Positions 53,621 through 64,000 of a DNA stretch of 64,000 nucleotides are shown piece after piece. A program made the translations under genes and the position numbers. Below the pieces are notes generated by a model that was not told the DNA's origin, made no database searches, and saw only the letters and a program-made list of their open reading frames with translations. This DNA is from Batillaria attramentaria. Lineage: Eukaryota; Mollusca; Gastropoda; Batillariidae. Every line of letters begins with the position of its first letter. Position 1 is the stretch's first letter. The stretch lies in the NCBI GenBank assembly GCA_018292915.2, contig JACVVK020000032.1:2287001-2351000 (forward strand), read 5' to 3'.

Positions 53621-54131
53621 CCTCGTGAACGCACACACACACACGCGTCCGGTGATGTGTGTACACGTGGCCGGTAAGTAGTTTGCTTATATTATTCATT
53701 AACAAGCGTTGTTCGACGGATCAATTAAGGTGGGACGCAACGCTTTGGTCACGTGTGTCTCATACCAAAAGTATACTAGTGGACTAAAGAAATGCAGCAG
53801 TTAGCCAGATTAAAAGTTATCTATTATGTATCTATAGGTGGGGAAAATATTTGTGATTGGGCATACAGTGCATGTCTAAAGCAATATACAAAAAGGGTCT
53901 AAGTGCCATAGATTTAATAGACATTTGGGACGTTTTCCAGATGAGGGGGTTCCCCGGGAAAGGGGGGGGGGGAGGGACTGATCATCCCCAATTTCCCTTA
54001 CCACAGTAATGGGGCTGCAAGATACACAGAAAGTCAGACCAGCACACAGCGGTCTCGAAGCACAAACAACGAACAGAAACAGTGGTGTAAGCGTAATACC
54101 TGAATTCAATGTAATCATGATATTGTATGTT

Positions 54132-54584
54132 AACCGGCCCCCGTAGTGTAGTGGTTAGCACTTCGGACCATGGACCGGGAGACCCGGGTTCGAGTCCCAG
54201 CCGAGGCAAGCGGGATTTTTCCTACCTAGGTCGGCTCCTACCCAGAGGCTGTTGCCACACAGCCGAGATTCATCCACTTCACGGGTGTGACTTTCGGGGT
54301 GCTTCCCTTGGTATGACACGTCTTATGATGTGGATGTTTACACGTCCCCGGGCCTGGTTAATACCGGGATATTTATGTCAGGAAGCGTGGAATGCGGCCC
54401 TGCACCGCAGTCCCAAACCACACGGACCTCCATACCATCATCTTACCATCATCCTCATCTCCATCATCATGCATTATAAAAATTGCCCCAGCTTCCGAGC
54501 CCTCCGTGGATTCCACCCATTACCAGGGAGGAACACCACTGGAGCCGACAAAGAGTTGTGGCAGCCAAAAAAAAAAAAAAGTAT
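54132..54584 (+). mobile_element. SINE-B, full-length with 12-bp target duplication
   Basis: Head ccggcccccgtagtgtagtg with A-box-like tagtgtagtggttagc and B-box GGGTTCGAGTCCC, body with ctacctaggtcggctcctac and taataccgggatatttatg, 3' end gagttgtggcagcc plus A14. Flanked by ATATTGTATGTT at 54,120-54,131 and 54,585-54,596. Confidence 0.93.
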
Positions 54585-54959
54585 ATATTGTATGTTTCGA
54601 GTTAAAACAGACATACAAAGAAGTCGTTATAACCTCGCGAACGCGTGTGGCTACCTACACCAGCACACCAGCTGTTACCACATGCCTTATTTTAAGACAG
54701 AGAGACTGACGAACTACAACGGAGATCAACAATGATCAATATAGACTGCACGGGGACCGATTTTACGTCATCATATCCCGTTGTGCAGTGAACCGTGAAA
54801 TTAGTGCATACGTCATCAAAAAAAGCACATTTATGTGGGTGAAGATTTAGTTACATGTACTGAAAACATTATATTTCGTCATAGGCCATAAATTGAAGGA
54901 GGCCCGATTTAGCGGCGATCGAAGTTTATTTATGGCTGCCCGGGTAGTCTGCATATCGC

Positions 54960-55075
54960 CGTACTAACTGCCGAGAATTAACTAACGTTTATTCAAAGGT
55001 TGCACTAATAAAAGACCCCCCCCAAAAAAAAAAATTAAAAAAAATCTTTAAAATCGCAATTGAAAAGTAACAACA
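54960..55075 (-). repeat. inverse copy of 27,295-27,395
   Basis: tactaactgccgagaattaa, cgtttattcaaaggttgcac and atcgcaattgaaaagt mirror the 27.3-kb copy. A diverged tandem relative follows at 55,247-55,335. Confidence 0.8.
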
Positions 55076-55123
55076 ACAATTAAACACGTTGCCCCTCCTC
55101 CCCTCCCCCCCCCCCCAACAAAC

Positions 55124-55158
55124 ACACACACACACACACATACACACACACACACACA

Positions 55159-55215
<57 letters not shown>
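55124..55215. repeat. (CA)n microsatellite
   Basis: CA array with TA interruptions at about 55,141 and 55,165. Confidence 0.95.
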
Positions 55216-55217
<2 letters not shown>

Positions 55218-55925
55218 ACATTTTTCGTATCTGGCAAACAAAGTAAAGCCGGTCATACACGCTGCACTAATAAAAGAAAAAAAAAAATGCATGAAAAATT
55301 CTCAACTGAAAAAAACAATTATCAACGTTGTCCGGCCCCCCCCCTCCTCCCTCCCCCTCCCCCTCCACACACACACCGTGACTGACAACATAAACAAAGT
55401 AAAGTCATATGCGCGATAAACAGCCCTAGCCAGTTAAGAAACGTGCGATACTGATATGCGCCGTGGTTTTGTGTTTTATGTACAACTATTTCAAACGCGG
55501 GCGTGCAGCGCGGCAGTCAGCCTGGCACTGGCAAACCGTGAGTTCAAGTTTCAAGTTCATGCTATGAGCTTTGTTTTATATTAATTTGTAGTGTTACAAC
55601 CAGTTGAAGACACCACGTCAGCGGAGCAAAGACAAGAGTACACCAGGCAGTTTTTGTTCAGAACAGATTTATTTTGTCGTGTAGCGGCTGCCGGTCTGTC
55701 ATTTCAGCTGACAGTACCGCATGTGTCACCGAGGATGCAAATGGCAGCTACGAAGTTACCTCCCCTACATGCTTACCTGCGCTGTCAGGTGTGTCACCGA
55801 CAGGTGACGCGGTAAGCGACACAAATTCCCTCGCTTCCGGTGTGTTTGAGTGTTCGATGTGAAGAAGTTCGAAACAGAACATAAAGTCGAGAAACAAAGA
55901 CATACTGCACACAGTGACACACAGG

Positions 55926-57965
55926 ATGGGGGCAGACATGCTTTCTGCGCCTGCCGCTAGGGTCTACCTCTTCCTCACCGTTCTCTTGTGTGGCATTTTC
56001 ACAGGTGAGTCGAGTCGACAATGGCGGAAGTGTCATCTGCAGTCAATGCTTCTTGACATGTCTCGGATCGGTTGAAGTATGCTGAAGCTTTGCCCCTCAA
56101 AACTTTACCCATCTTGACACACTAAGGACGCACGTTTTCACGAATATTGTGACACTTAAAGCAGGACTGTTCATGTCGTTTGTATTTTCAGTCTGTGCCA
56201 TTTCCAACTACCTAACGATGTAGGTCATGCAGCTTGTTGTGATGGCCATTTCCGCATTTGGAGTTAGGAATGGCAAAACGAAAGGAATTCAACTGATTAC
56301 TTATCTTCACCAAATGGGAATGGCGTATCTCTGATCAGTGTAGCACTTCTCTTAGTTGTTCTTTCCAATCAACAATACAGGTTTCGACCTAATTTCTGGT
56401 CATTCAACTGAGTTTGTGAACTACTTTCTGTCAGTTCATAGTCGTACCCATCGAGATTACAGTGTAATGTATTATAGTGAAGGTGTGAATTTTTGTTTAC
56501 CCTAAAAATGACTGTGGAAACTTTCACCCTCCAAGCCCCCCCGCCTCCTCAAGTTTGTAACAGTCCCCCATACCACATCCGACACACAACGATGCCAACA
56601 TCCTTCAAATCTCTGTGTAAAAATCAATTTTTCAGCTTGGCATTTAGCAATGCCTGAGAGCACGTACTCTGTCAGTGTATAGTCTTTTATGGTGTTCATA
56701 TGTTTTCGTGTGTATATTGTGTATATGTACATTTTTTTCCCTGGAAAGCCCTGTGAACCTAGTTCGCTGGCGAGACTGCGTTTTATCAAAAACATTATTA
56801 TTATTACATTTTGTGATTCGCATTTATAACCTGAGTCATACCTGACATTTATTTCACTGTTTGTACTGGGTATTTATTATCTTTATCAGTTTCTGTGGAT
56901 TTTCTATTGCAGCGTATGCGATGAACTGTTACCAGTGTGACTCAACACTTGACAGCACGTGCCAGGAAAAATGGGACGAAAGTCTGAGCACCACCAGTCT
57001 GAAATACAAGGAATGTAATCTGTGGGATGCCAAATACTGCATAAAAGTCACTGGACTCTGGGGAGGTATGTGTTTTTGCATGTCCGTTCTCAACCAGACA
57101 TGTAATTAAATTAATAATAACGAATAGAATGTTCAGTCGTGGCTTTCCTTGTTAGTTTTAAGTTGTGATTTTTATGGAAAATTCTGGATGTGAATTTACT
57201 TGCCCAGAAATCAATTATCATCATTATCAGAAACTTTTTATTGTGATTTCTAACTGGAATATTGTAATACTATGTGTGTTTTCCTTTGTATTCTTTTATG
57301 GGGGAGCCGGGATAACCGAATGGTAGAGCGTTGGACTCTCAATGCTCGGGTCGTGAGTTCAAATCCCGGCTGGGGCCAAATATTTGTGCTGGCCTTTTTC
57401 TCGTTGCCCCGTCTTTGATATCACCCTTATGTGGTGGAAAAGGACGTTAAACCCCCAAACGCCCACCCACACACCCTTGTATTCTTCCTTGTATTCTTTT
57501 ATATCTCTTGTTTATGTGGACTGTATCCTAATTTCTTGTATTGAGATAATAAGATCTGTTGAATGAGATCTGATCATTTGCACATGGTTTGTAATTGTAG
57601 GTTTCTTTTACCATTCTGAGTCATTTTGTTCTGTTGCTACATTCAGGCAAAACAGTGCAGGGGACACAAACCATGTAAGCTGATTAACCTTAGTACAAGG
57701 ATACATTTTGTTTTCATCTTTGCATTATGCATTGTAATATTTTGATTGTGTTTCAGGTGTGGTGGGCACACACCGGTTCTGTAGTTCACGTGACATGGGG
57801 GATCAGTGCCAGGACATCTGGTTTGCCGACCATGACCGTATGTACCGCGCCTGTGTCTACACCTGCTCTGGTGATGGTTGCAACTCAGCAACAAGGTTAT
57901 CGACCTCACCAGTTGCTCTCTTGACAGGACTGTGGCTGCTGGTTTATTTGTATAGGAGGTTGTGA
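55926..57965 (+). CDS. Ly6/uPAR three-finger, probably GPI-anchored protein, 3 exons, 146 aa
   Basis: Exons 55926-56004, 56913-57065, 57757-57965 (TGA); 147 codons in phase. Start MGADMLSAPAARVYLFLTVL is a signal peptide (hydrophobic VYLFLTVLLCGIF). The mature part opens NCYQCDSTLDSTC and closes CVYTCSGDGCN, with ten cysteines in all, the Ly6/uPAR three-finger pattern including the terminal CN. A hydrophobic C-terminus (SPVALLTGLWLLVYLY) follows a small-residue stretch (SATRLSTS), as expected of a GPI signal. Invertebrate relatives include quiver/sleepless-like proteins that modulate channels or form septate junctions; which subfamily this is cannot be told. An upstream ATG is not seen in frame. 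The cell-surface location is inferred. Confidence 0.87.
57300..57488 (+). mobile_element. SINE-A in intron 2 of the Ly6 gene
   Basis: gggagccgggataaccgaat .. ggccaaatatttgtgctggc .. ggacgttaaacccccaaacg. Flanked by TTGTATTCTTTTAT at 57,286-57,299 and 57,489-57,502. Confidence 0.88.
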
Positions 57966-58625
57966 TCTTGAATTCAGTGGTGTTTTTTTTTCTCCCCTCT
58001 TATTGTTTTCCTTCAAAAACTTTACAGTATAAAGACCAAGGCATGTGTTGAATTGGGTGGTGTGCAGACGGTGTGCATTGTTAAATGAACCGTTTTTTTC
58101 TGCTTGAGAAATTTGTAAAAATCAGTCATATGTGTGTGAGTTAAAAAAGAAAAAAGAAAAAAAGAGACAGTGACATAATTCTCTTTCACTGCAGGTCAGT
58201 TGAACCTATGTATGGATAAACACATGACTGACTTGTTTAGGCTGATGTTATGAAAATCAGAACCTTCCATCTGATATGTACACATCTTTTGTAATGCAGT
58301 ACACATTTTACCCAACCCCTTGCTTTTTCTATTGCAAAATGCAAAACACCAGTGCAACCCCTGTGAACAGAGTCAAAATAGACTGTAGCCTGACAAGAAG
58401 GCACCACCCACTTCACAAGAAAGGAAAGGCTTATCTCAGCAGGATATCAGAAATGCAATAATCTTTCCCCTTTTGTTCTCTCCACTTACGCATTTGTGAT
58501 CCCACCATTTGTCTAAAGGGCTGTACAGGTACTTGTTTTTCAAATCATAGTCCATAAACAGAGACTGAAAGAATCAAGAAAATGGTCAATAGCTGTTGCT
58601 CTCAAGGTTGAAAAAACTTTTTTTT

Positions 58626-58680
58626 TTCCCCGCTGCCATAACTCTCCCGCCGGCTCCAATGGCGTTCCTCCCAGAAGGTT
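58626..58680 (-). mobile_element. SINE-B 3' fragment
   Basis: gctgccataactctcccgcc and ccaatggcgttcctcccag are the reverse complement of the SINE-B 3' end. Confidence 0.6.
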
Positions 58681-59153
58681 GGAAAAACTTACATTCAAAC
58701 TGCATGGCAGATCTGTCTGGTTACAAAACAGTTGCTTAGTTTGGTGAAGTTGTGAACCACTCATTACTGACTGCTCTATGCAGTCTAAGGGAAACATACA
58801 TCCGTTCTAACTACTGCCCGTTTTTTTGTTTGTTTGTTTTGGTTTTTTTACCCGGGAATACTGCTGCAGAATTACCGTGAAATGATCCATTGCAAGCAAT
58901 TTTTTTTTCTTTTTTTAACATATGTACATATTGTATTATAGATGTACTGTACATAAAACGATGTATATAATTATGTAGTTCTTCATTTTAGTCTTTCTAT
59001 GCCTGTACATATAGTCAACAGCCTTTTCCAGATGTACCTCTTGTACAGATTGTTCATGGTTCCATCCTCTCTTGCCTAAAATTATCCCCATCTGTTGCTT
59101 TAAACGTTTTGTCTCTACACTGAATAACCATTCCAAGTTGCATTGGCTTTTCT

Positions 59154-59159
59154 AATAAA
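59154..59159 (+). terminator. AATAAA poly(A) signal, candidate for the Ly6 gene
   Basis: About 1.2 kb after the Ly6 stop; another AATAAA is at 59,458-59,463. Confidence 0.45.
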
Positions 59160-59573
59160 ACTTAGTATTCTACTGCAAGTCAGGGATACATGAAATACAC
59201 CTAGATAGGCCATCGTCATTGTCACACTGCACACTGGACTCAGCATGTACATTGCTGCATTTCATTTGTATTGATAATTATGATTTCATTAAATTTTACT
59301 GTAGCCAAGATGAGGTTCAACAGATGATCATCTCCAGTCCGTGCTTATTCATCGTAGATCAGGTCGCCATGCATACGATACCTTTATTCCTGTTAATTTC
59401 TCTGAAAAACGGACATATCATACTATGTACATTCCAGACAAGAGCTATAAATTTTGTAATAAAATCTTTTTGTACTTGAACTTGAGCCTTTAGTAATGTT
59501 TTACTGTCATTGCTTGAAAGGGTATGTGTGACTGCTATGATGTCCTTCGTGTAAAAAACAGCAACACTCAGGT

Positions 59574-59615
<42 letters not shown>

Positions 59616-59898
59616 GGGGGGGGGGGGTGTTTCTGGGACAGGATAAAACAAGATTGAAGAATTGGGAAAAACAGATGTCATACAATGTTCTTCAGTTGGA
59701 TTGTGCTGCAAAGTGGGGAGGGGGGGGGGGGTGTCTTCTCTGGTCTTATGTTTCATTTGGAAGTAGAAAAGTGAAACGTTTTATCTGTTCCTTCGTTATT
59801 TGCCAAAGGATGATTTTGATTTGTCCTCACTCCTGCGTTCCAATTTATTCTTTAATGAAAAAGTTGAGTTTGAAATACACATTTTAATATTATACTTA

Positions 59899-60275
59899 GG
59901 CCAAAAAAATATATACACCACTATTGTTGTTTCTGGTAACCCGACCGACCCTATTTTTCCGCCCTGACCCTAAAAATGTTTTTTTCCTGCTGGGTTAAAA
60001 AAAAAAAAAAAAAAAAAAACAAGCACGACCAGTTTCGGTTTTCATGTGCCTGTCGTCAGGGAAGTCGTGCGCCATCGCGGACCCAAGATTAGAACGAAAT
60101 ATGGTAAGATAGTGTGTTATAATATTAAATGCAGTTTCACAGAGCATCATTTCTTATTAATACCCTGTTTCTTTGTTCTTGGATATGTGTGTGTGTGTGG
60201 GGGGGGGGGGGGGGGTAAAAAAAAACAAAACCTACCTACCTACCCCTTTTTTTTTAGCCATGTTACCAGAAACAA

Positions 60276-60306
<31 letters not shown>

Positions 60307-60312
60307 TTGGCC
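59899..60312. mobile_element. 414-bp TIR element with TTA duplication (PIF/Harbinger-like MITE)
   Basis: Left GGCCAAAAAAATATATACAC .. ttgtttctggtaac, right gttaccagaaacaatatata .. ttttttggcc. TTA on both sides (59,896-59,898; 60,313-60,315). No transposase. Confidence 0.65.
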
Positions 60313-60409
60313 TTATCAAATCATTTCATATGCTGCAATTCTAGGATAGGTAACATGGTGCAATATTGACACTGAAAGAGAAGCACACACACATTCACAT
60401 ATGAACAAT

Positions 60410-60419
60410 TTTATTTATT
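60410..60419 (-). terminator. AATAAATAAA poly(A) signal, candidate for the P450 gene
   Basis: Reads AATAAATAAA on the - strand, about 1.4 kb after the P450 stop codon. Confidence 0.5.
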
Positions 60420-61819
60420 ACCATATACTGTACATACATTACAGCACAAGGTTCCCCAATCACTTTCTTACAGAATTTCAATGTACAGTTTTCTAATGCA
60501 AATACCGTGCCTCAAGTCACACAAATTCATGTTTTTTAATGAATCATTTCAAGAAAATTGGCGGAAACCTGTTGAACCTGTTCAGAATCAGAATCAGGTA
60601 CAAACACACACATTTTGAGTGAGATTCTGGTTAGGTGAAGACCAAATTTAATACGGTACATCACTGTTGTAGAAACAGTGGAATCATTTCTTTGGATGTG
60701 ACTGGTTGGTCATACAAAGCTTAGAATGACTCTTGCACAATAACACAAGACACAATATCAATATCAGTTAAGTACAATATCAGTTTGATTCTGAATATTA
60801 TTGTGCAGTTGCATGTGCGAACATTCATGTTTAACAACTGATTATTTTTTCGTTTTTCGACACAGCGTAGACAGTGTAAGCACTGACTGTGAAGTGTAAC
60901 ACAGAACTGGGAGTGTCTTCACTGCATCAACGCTTGTTTTGCTTGAGAAATAAAACAACAACAGAAAAAACACCCCCCCCAAAAAAAACAAAAAACAAAA
61001 AAAAACAACAAAACAAAACAAACAAAAAACCCTAAACAACAACAATAAAACCCAAGCAAACAAAACAGAACAAACCCCTGGAACAAACAACATAAAAAAG
61101 ACACCAATCATTCATTTTTTGGAAGTCATACGCTTCTGTTGGCTCAGTCTTTTATTCCTTTTGATAAGCTAAATACTAGACTTGAAGTCTTTAGCAACGG
61201 CAGGTATGAAAATTGACGTTAAGTGCCGCTAGCGCCGCTGTAAAATAAAATTAATTGATTCAGAGCCAACATCACAGACGCTGTCACTGTCCAGGCGTCT
61301 AAGTGGTGCGATGAAAGATAGCATGAAAACAGCTCTGAACGCTCTGTGACTTAGTTCGGGTAACCCATGAGTGATCGGGGAAGTCACATCCTGGGTTAGG
61401 GGTCCAAGCGAACAAACCTTGGCTACATCATTTGCGTGGTGGCTAAGCACAGTTAAAACGTCAGGCTAATATGAGAAAACTGACAGCGTGCCTAAGCTGT
61501 ACGATGACGTTTACTAGCTGAGCTTGATTGAAGTTAGAATGGGATCCCCTATGGCGCACGGCGACTTGAGCCTCACATGGCGGCAGTGCTAGCGTTGGAT
61601 ATTTTCCACTGAGACACGCACGCACTGAAGCTTGTAGAGCTAAAGTGTATATTTTCATGGAGCGTCTGTTGTATCCTATCATTATATAAATATTGGTCCA
61701 CCCACCACAGAGATATTAATGTGTTGATTTTTTTTTTCCTATGGTTGGACCCATGACCCTCCAATACAGGAGAGGGACATCATGACTATGTGACCATGAA
61801 CATGGTAGCTTTAGCCTCT

Positions 61820-63535
61820 TTAAAGCCTGGTAGAAAGTTTTCCGTTACTGGACGAAATCGTGGAGCTGTGTTGTCGCTCTTCAACTTCAATCATAATGGG
61901 CGAGGCTGGGGGGAGGAGACCGCTGGAGGGCCGGAACACTATCTTCTCCTGAAACAGCCACGAAATGCATTCAATAGGCATTCAACAGGTAGTGGCATTT
62001 TCAATCATTTGGCAATTTTCAGCCAAATTTCCTATCCTTTCAGCCAAAAATCTAAGTTTCCGCCACAGAAAAGGAAGCAGGAAAAATGTTGCACACACTA
62101 TCATGATGTATGTGTATAATGCCATATGGGACAGTCTAACTTCATCAGTATCAAGGCAGTACTTTACATTTGGATGCCAGGAGAGGCTACTAAATGACTT
62201 TAAAAATGCTAAAATTTGTTCTCTTCAGTGGGGCATTGCCCGTGCCCCCCCCCCCCCCTTCTTCTCCCCCCAAAAGAGCGCTGTCTCTGCACCCCGGCCT
62301 ACGTTTCAGTCTTTTTTTCCCCTCAGCGGTTCCCCAGCCTGATTTAAACATTTTAATAATAAGCATTCGTCCCCGTGATCTAAGCAGTGACTTTTCGCAA
62401 AGTCCGCGCGCAAAGTCCGTTCCTTACCGGGAGATCCGGCGTCTTGTTGAACTTGACAGCTCTCAGCACGTGCACCATGGCGATCTTGATCTCCAGCAGG
62501 GCCAGTCTCATGCCGATACACAGTCGGGGTCCGAACCCGAACGGCAGGAACGACACATCATTCTTGTTGGCACCCTCCCACCTGCAAAACGCCCAACACA
62601 GGAGGAAAGATCAGTGTTCCTCTTTACGCACATAATTATGTTCGTCGTTTATGCAGAGATTTCACAATCTGACGCAGAGATTCTGAGGCTGTGCGTCTCT
62701 TGACTTTACAAAATGACCCCCTGAGTTGGACAGAGAGCGTCAAAGTGACTCTCAGTTTTGAAAACTGCAAGGAACACTGAAAAATGAGGTACTTGAGTCT
62801 TCCATTTTCATGTTAACCTGACGCACGCTGAAGCGAACCACGCGCAGTCACAAACAAAGTCAGAACAAAGACATAATTATGGGCAGCGGTGGGAAGGACC
62901 AACTCTCAGAAACATTCTTAAAAAACTTAGGGCATGTAGATTCGGTCCCCACCTTTAAAACTGTACATAGTCAAAACAAACTTGTTCTCAACCCAGCAGC
63001 AATAATGAGGGATTGACAGAACTCTGTATGGGGGGGGGGGAGGAGGAGGGGTTGGAGCAGCCCGAATATTTACTGCAGTAATGGAGCAAGCAAATTAAAC
63101 AAAGAGCGAAAGGACACCCCAGTGATGATCCAAGGCAAAAGCACGGATGGCAGAACAGACCGAGGCACTGAAAAACAACCCAGACCAGGCATCTGAGACC
63201 CAAGCAGAGATCCTCTGACGTTGCCCAAAGCAAAGCAAAACAGCCCACGTCCATCCCAAAGACACTCGTCCAGCCAAGCAGCCAGGAACAACTTGTCCTT
63301 AAGTTCTAAAAGCCATAGGACGTAAAGCAAGCTAATGATGATGAAGCAAATTAGACATAAAGTATACCGTCATACCAATATATTATAACGACTATACCTG
63401 TCTGGATTAAACGTCTCTGGGTCGGGAAAGTATTCTGGGTCCCTCAGCACATCACAGATCGGCACCAGTACAGCAGATCCCTTGGGAATTGTCATCCCTT
63501 TTATGGTCACAGTCTCTGACGCGGTTCGCGTAATC
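61820..63535 (-). CDS. cytochrome P450, last three exons (139 aa), 5' part outside window
   Basis: Exons (- strand): 63535-63398, 62581-62428, 61948-61820 (TAA), all phases consistent. Exon 1 here encodes TIKGMTIPKGSAVLVP, RDPEYFPDPETFNPDRW (the PERF region). Exon 2 encodes the haem-binding loop FLPFGFGPRLCIG, matching FxxGxRxCxG, with the haem-thiolate Cys codon at 62,518-62,520, then the L helix. Exon 3 gives the end of the fold, FRPSSGLLPPASPIMIEVEE, plus a Ser-rich tail. The sequence looks like clan 3 (CYP3A-like). It is an ER-membrane monooxygenase by family; substrate unknown. The upstream exons (I helix, ExxR, membrane anchor) are beyond 64,000 or not recognised between 63,536 and 64,000. 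Confidence 0.93.
61985..62346 (+). repeat. dispersed repeat R4 in P450 intron
   Basis: gtggcattttcaatcatttg .. cctatcctttcagccaaaaa .. cggttccccagcctg; the most complete copy in the window. Confidence 0.75.
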
Positions 63536-63629
63536 CTAGTTCACAAATACAAGGAAACAGGTTAAATAAAAAAACCCACATTTCTGTCTGCCTGAAACGC
63601 CTTCATTAACCAAGCACATATTTCTCAAC

Positions 63630-63873
63630 CGGCCCCCGTAGTGTAGTGGTTAGCACTTCGGACCATGGACCGGGAGACCCGGGTTCGAGTCCCAGCCGAG
63701 CCAAGCGGGATTTTTCCTACCTAGGTCGGCGCCTACCCAGAGTGGGTGTGCTATGGGCCAAGTGGGGAGGCAGCGGCCCTTACGATGTGGATGATTACAC
63801 GGCCGGCACCGCAGGTGCCGTAGTACCGGGACCTGACTAACGCCGGAATATTTATGACAGGAAGCGTGGAATG
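63630..63873 (+). mobile_element. SINE-B, head plus partial body
   Basis: Head ccggcccccgtagtgtagtg with B-box GGGTTCGAGTCCC, then body words to ggaatatttatgacaggaag; the middle differs from the 54-kb copy by a replacement and the 3' end is missing. From 63,874 to 64,000 nothing was recognised. Confidence 0.85.
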
Positions 63874-64000
63874 TAATTCTTAGTGAATTTATGTCTGTTG
63901 TTTATTGCAGTACTGATGGACGTGTGCACATGCCACTGTGCTTATTTGCGAATCTTGCCGTGTGCATGTACCAACCTTTGCATGGGCCCAGTGGCCTACC

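Larger units (their letters stand above)
50835..55925. other. region between TMEM180 copy 3 and the Ly6 gene, no gene seen
   Basis: Holds the putative promoter of copy 3, a SINE-A tail piece (51,530-51,600), long CA/ACGC arrays, an ~85-bp minisatellite, a full SINE-B and an inverted repeat block. No exon recognised. Confidence 0.5.
57966..61819. other. convergent 3' region of the Ly6 and P450 genes, no further gene seen
   Basis: Likely holds both 3' UTRs. It also has a SINE-B fragment (58,626-58,680, - strand), a T36G12 run (59,573-59,626) and a TIR element (59,899-60,312). Confidence 0.5.

Noticed and set aside
61790..62119. 109-aa + strand ORF
   Set aside because: It overlaps the last P450 exon on the opposite strand, which fits the P450 C-terminus and phase exactly.
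63874..64000. Further P450 exon at the right edge
   Set aside because: No frame on the - strand gives I-helix or ExxR-like residues; left unannotated.

Overview
The window is animal nuclear DNA: split genes with GT-AG introns, dense (CA)n/(GT)n microsatellites, several tRNA-derived SINE families, terminal-inverted-repeat (TIR) elements and one intact-looking Ty3/Gypsy retrotransposon. Repeat style (SINE tails of the form gcgctatataag..(ATT)n, heavy CA repeats) and the divergence of the proteins suggest a lophotrochozoan, most likely a marine mollusc. That is inference; no single gene here proves it. All gene models below were read from open frames plus splice signals, and exon phases were checked by arithmetic so that each model adds up to whole codons. 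Left part (1-15.1 kb, + strand): the last 17 coding exons of KATNIP (katanin-interacting protein, KIAA0556), a cilium-base microtubule protein with three repeated modules. Facing it on the - strand is a three-exon COX6B gene (15,675-18,766), a respiratory complex IV subunit. Middle (22.1-50.8 kb, - strand): three tandem paralogues of the TMEM180/MFSD13A branch of the major facilitator superfamily. The copy at 42,928-50,834 has eight coding exons. The other two have five, because the first four exons are fused into one long exon without introns. The copy at 22,109-25,942 also has a one-base frameshift in an A/T run. A 5,189-bp Ty3/Gypsy element (28,273-33,461) with 314-bp LTRs that look identical and a 5-bp target duplication GGCAC lies between the first two copies. 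Right part: a + strand three-exon Ly6/uPAR three-finger GPI-anchored-type protein (55,926-57,965), and the last three exons of a - strand cytochrome P450 (61,820-63,535) whose 5' part lies beyond the window. Between the genes I recognise three SINE families (called A, B and C here), at least seven kinds of TIR or palindromic element, several minisatellites and an unidentified dispersed repeat (R4). Several insertions are nested, with readable target-site duplications. The genes are unrelated housekeeping or family genes with no sign of working as one pathway. The unusual signals are the intron-loss pattern and frameshift in the TMEM180 cluster, a triplicated splice donor, a 1.1-kb TIR element with repeated GAAGTTCCCCC motifs, and an 87-bp poly-C tract.
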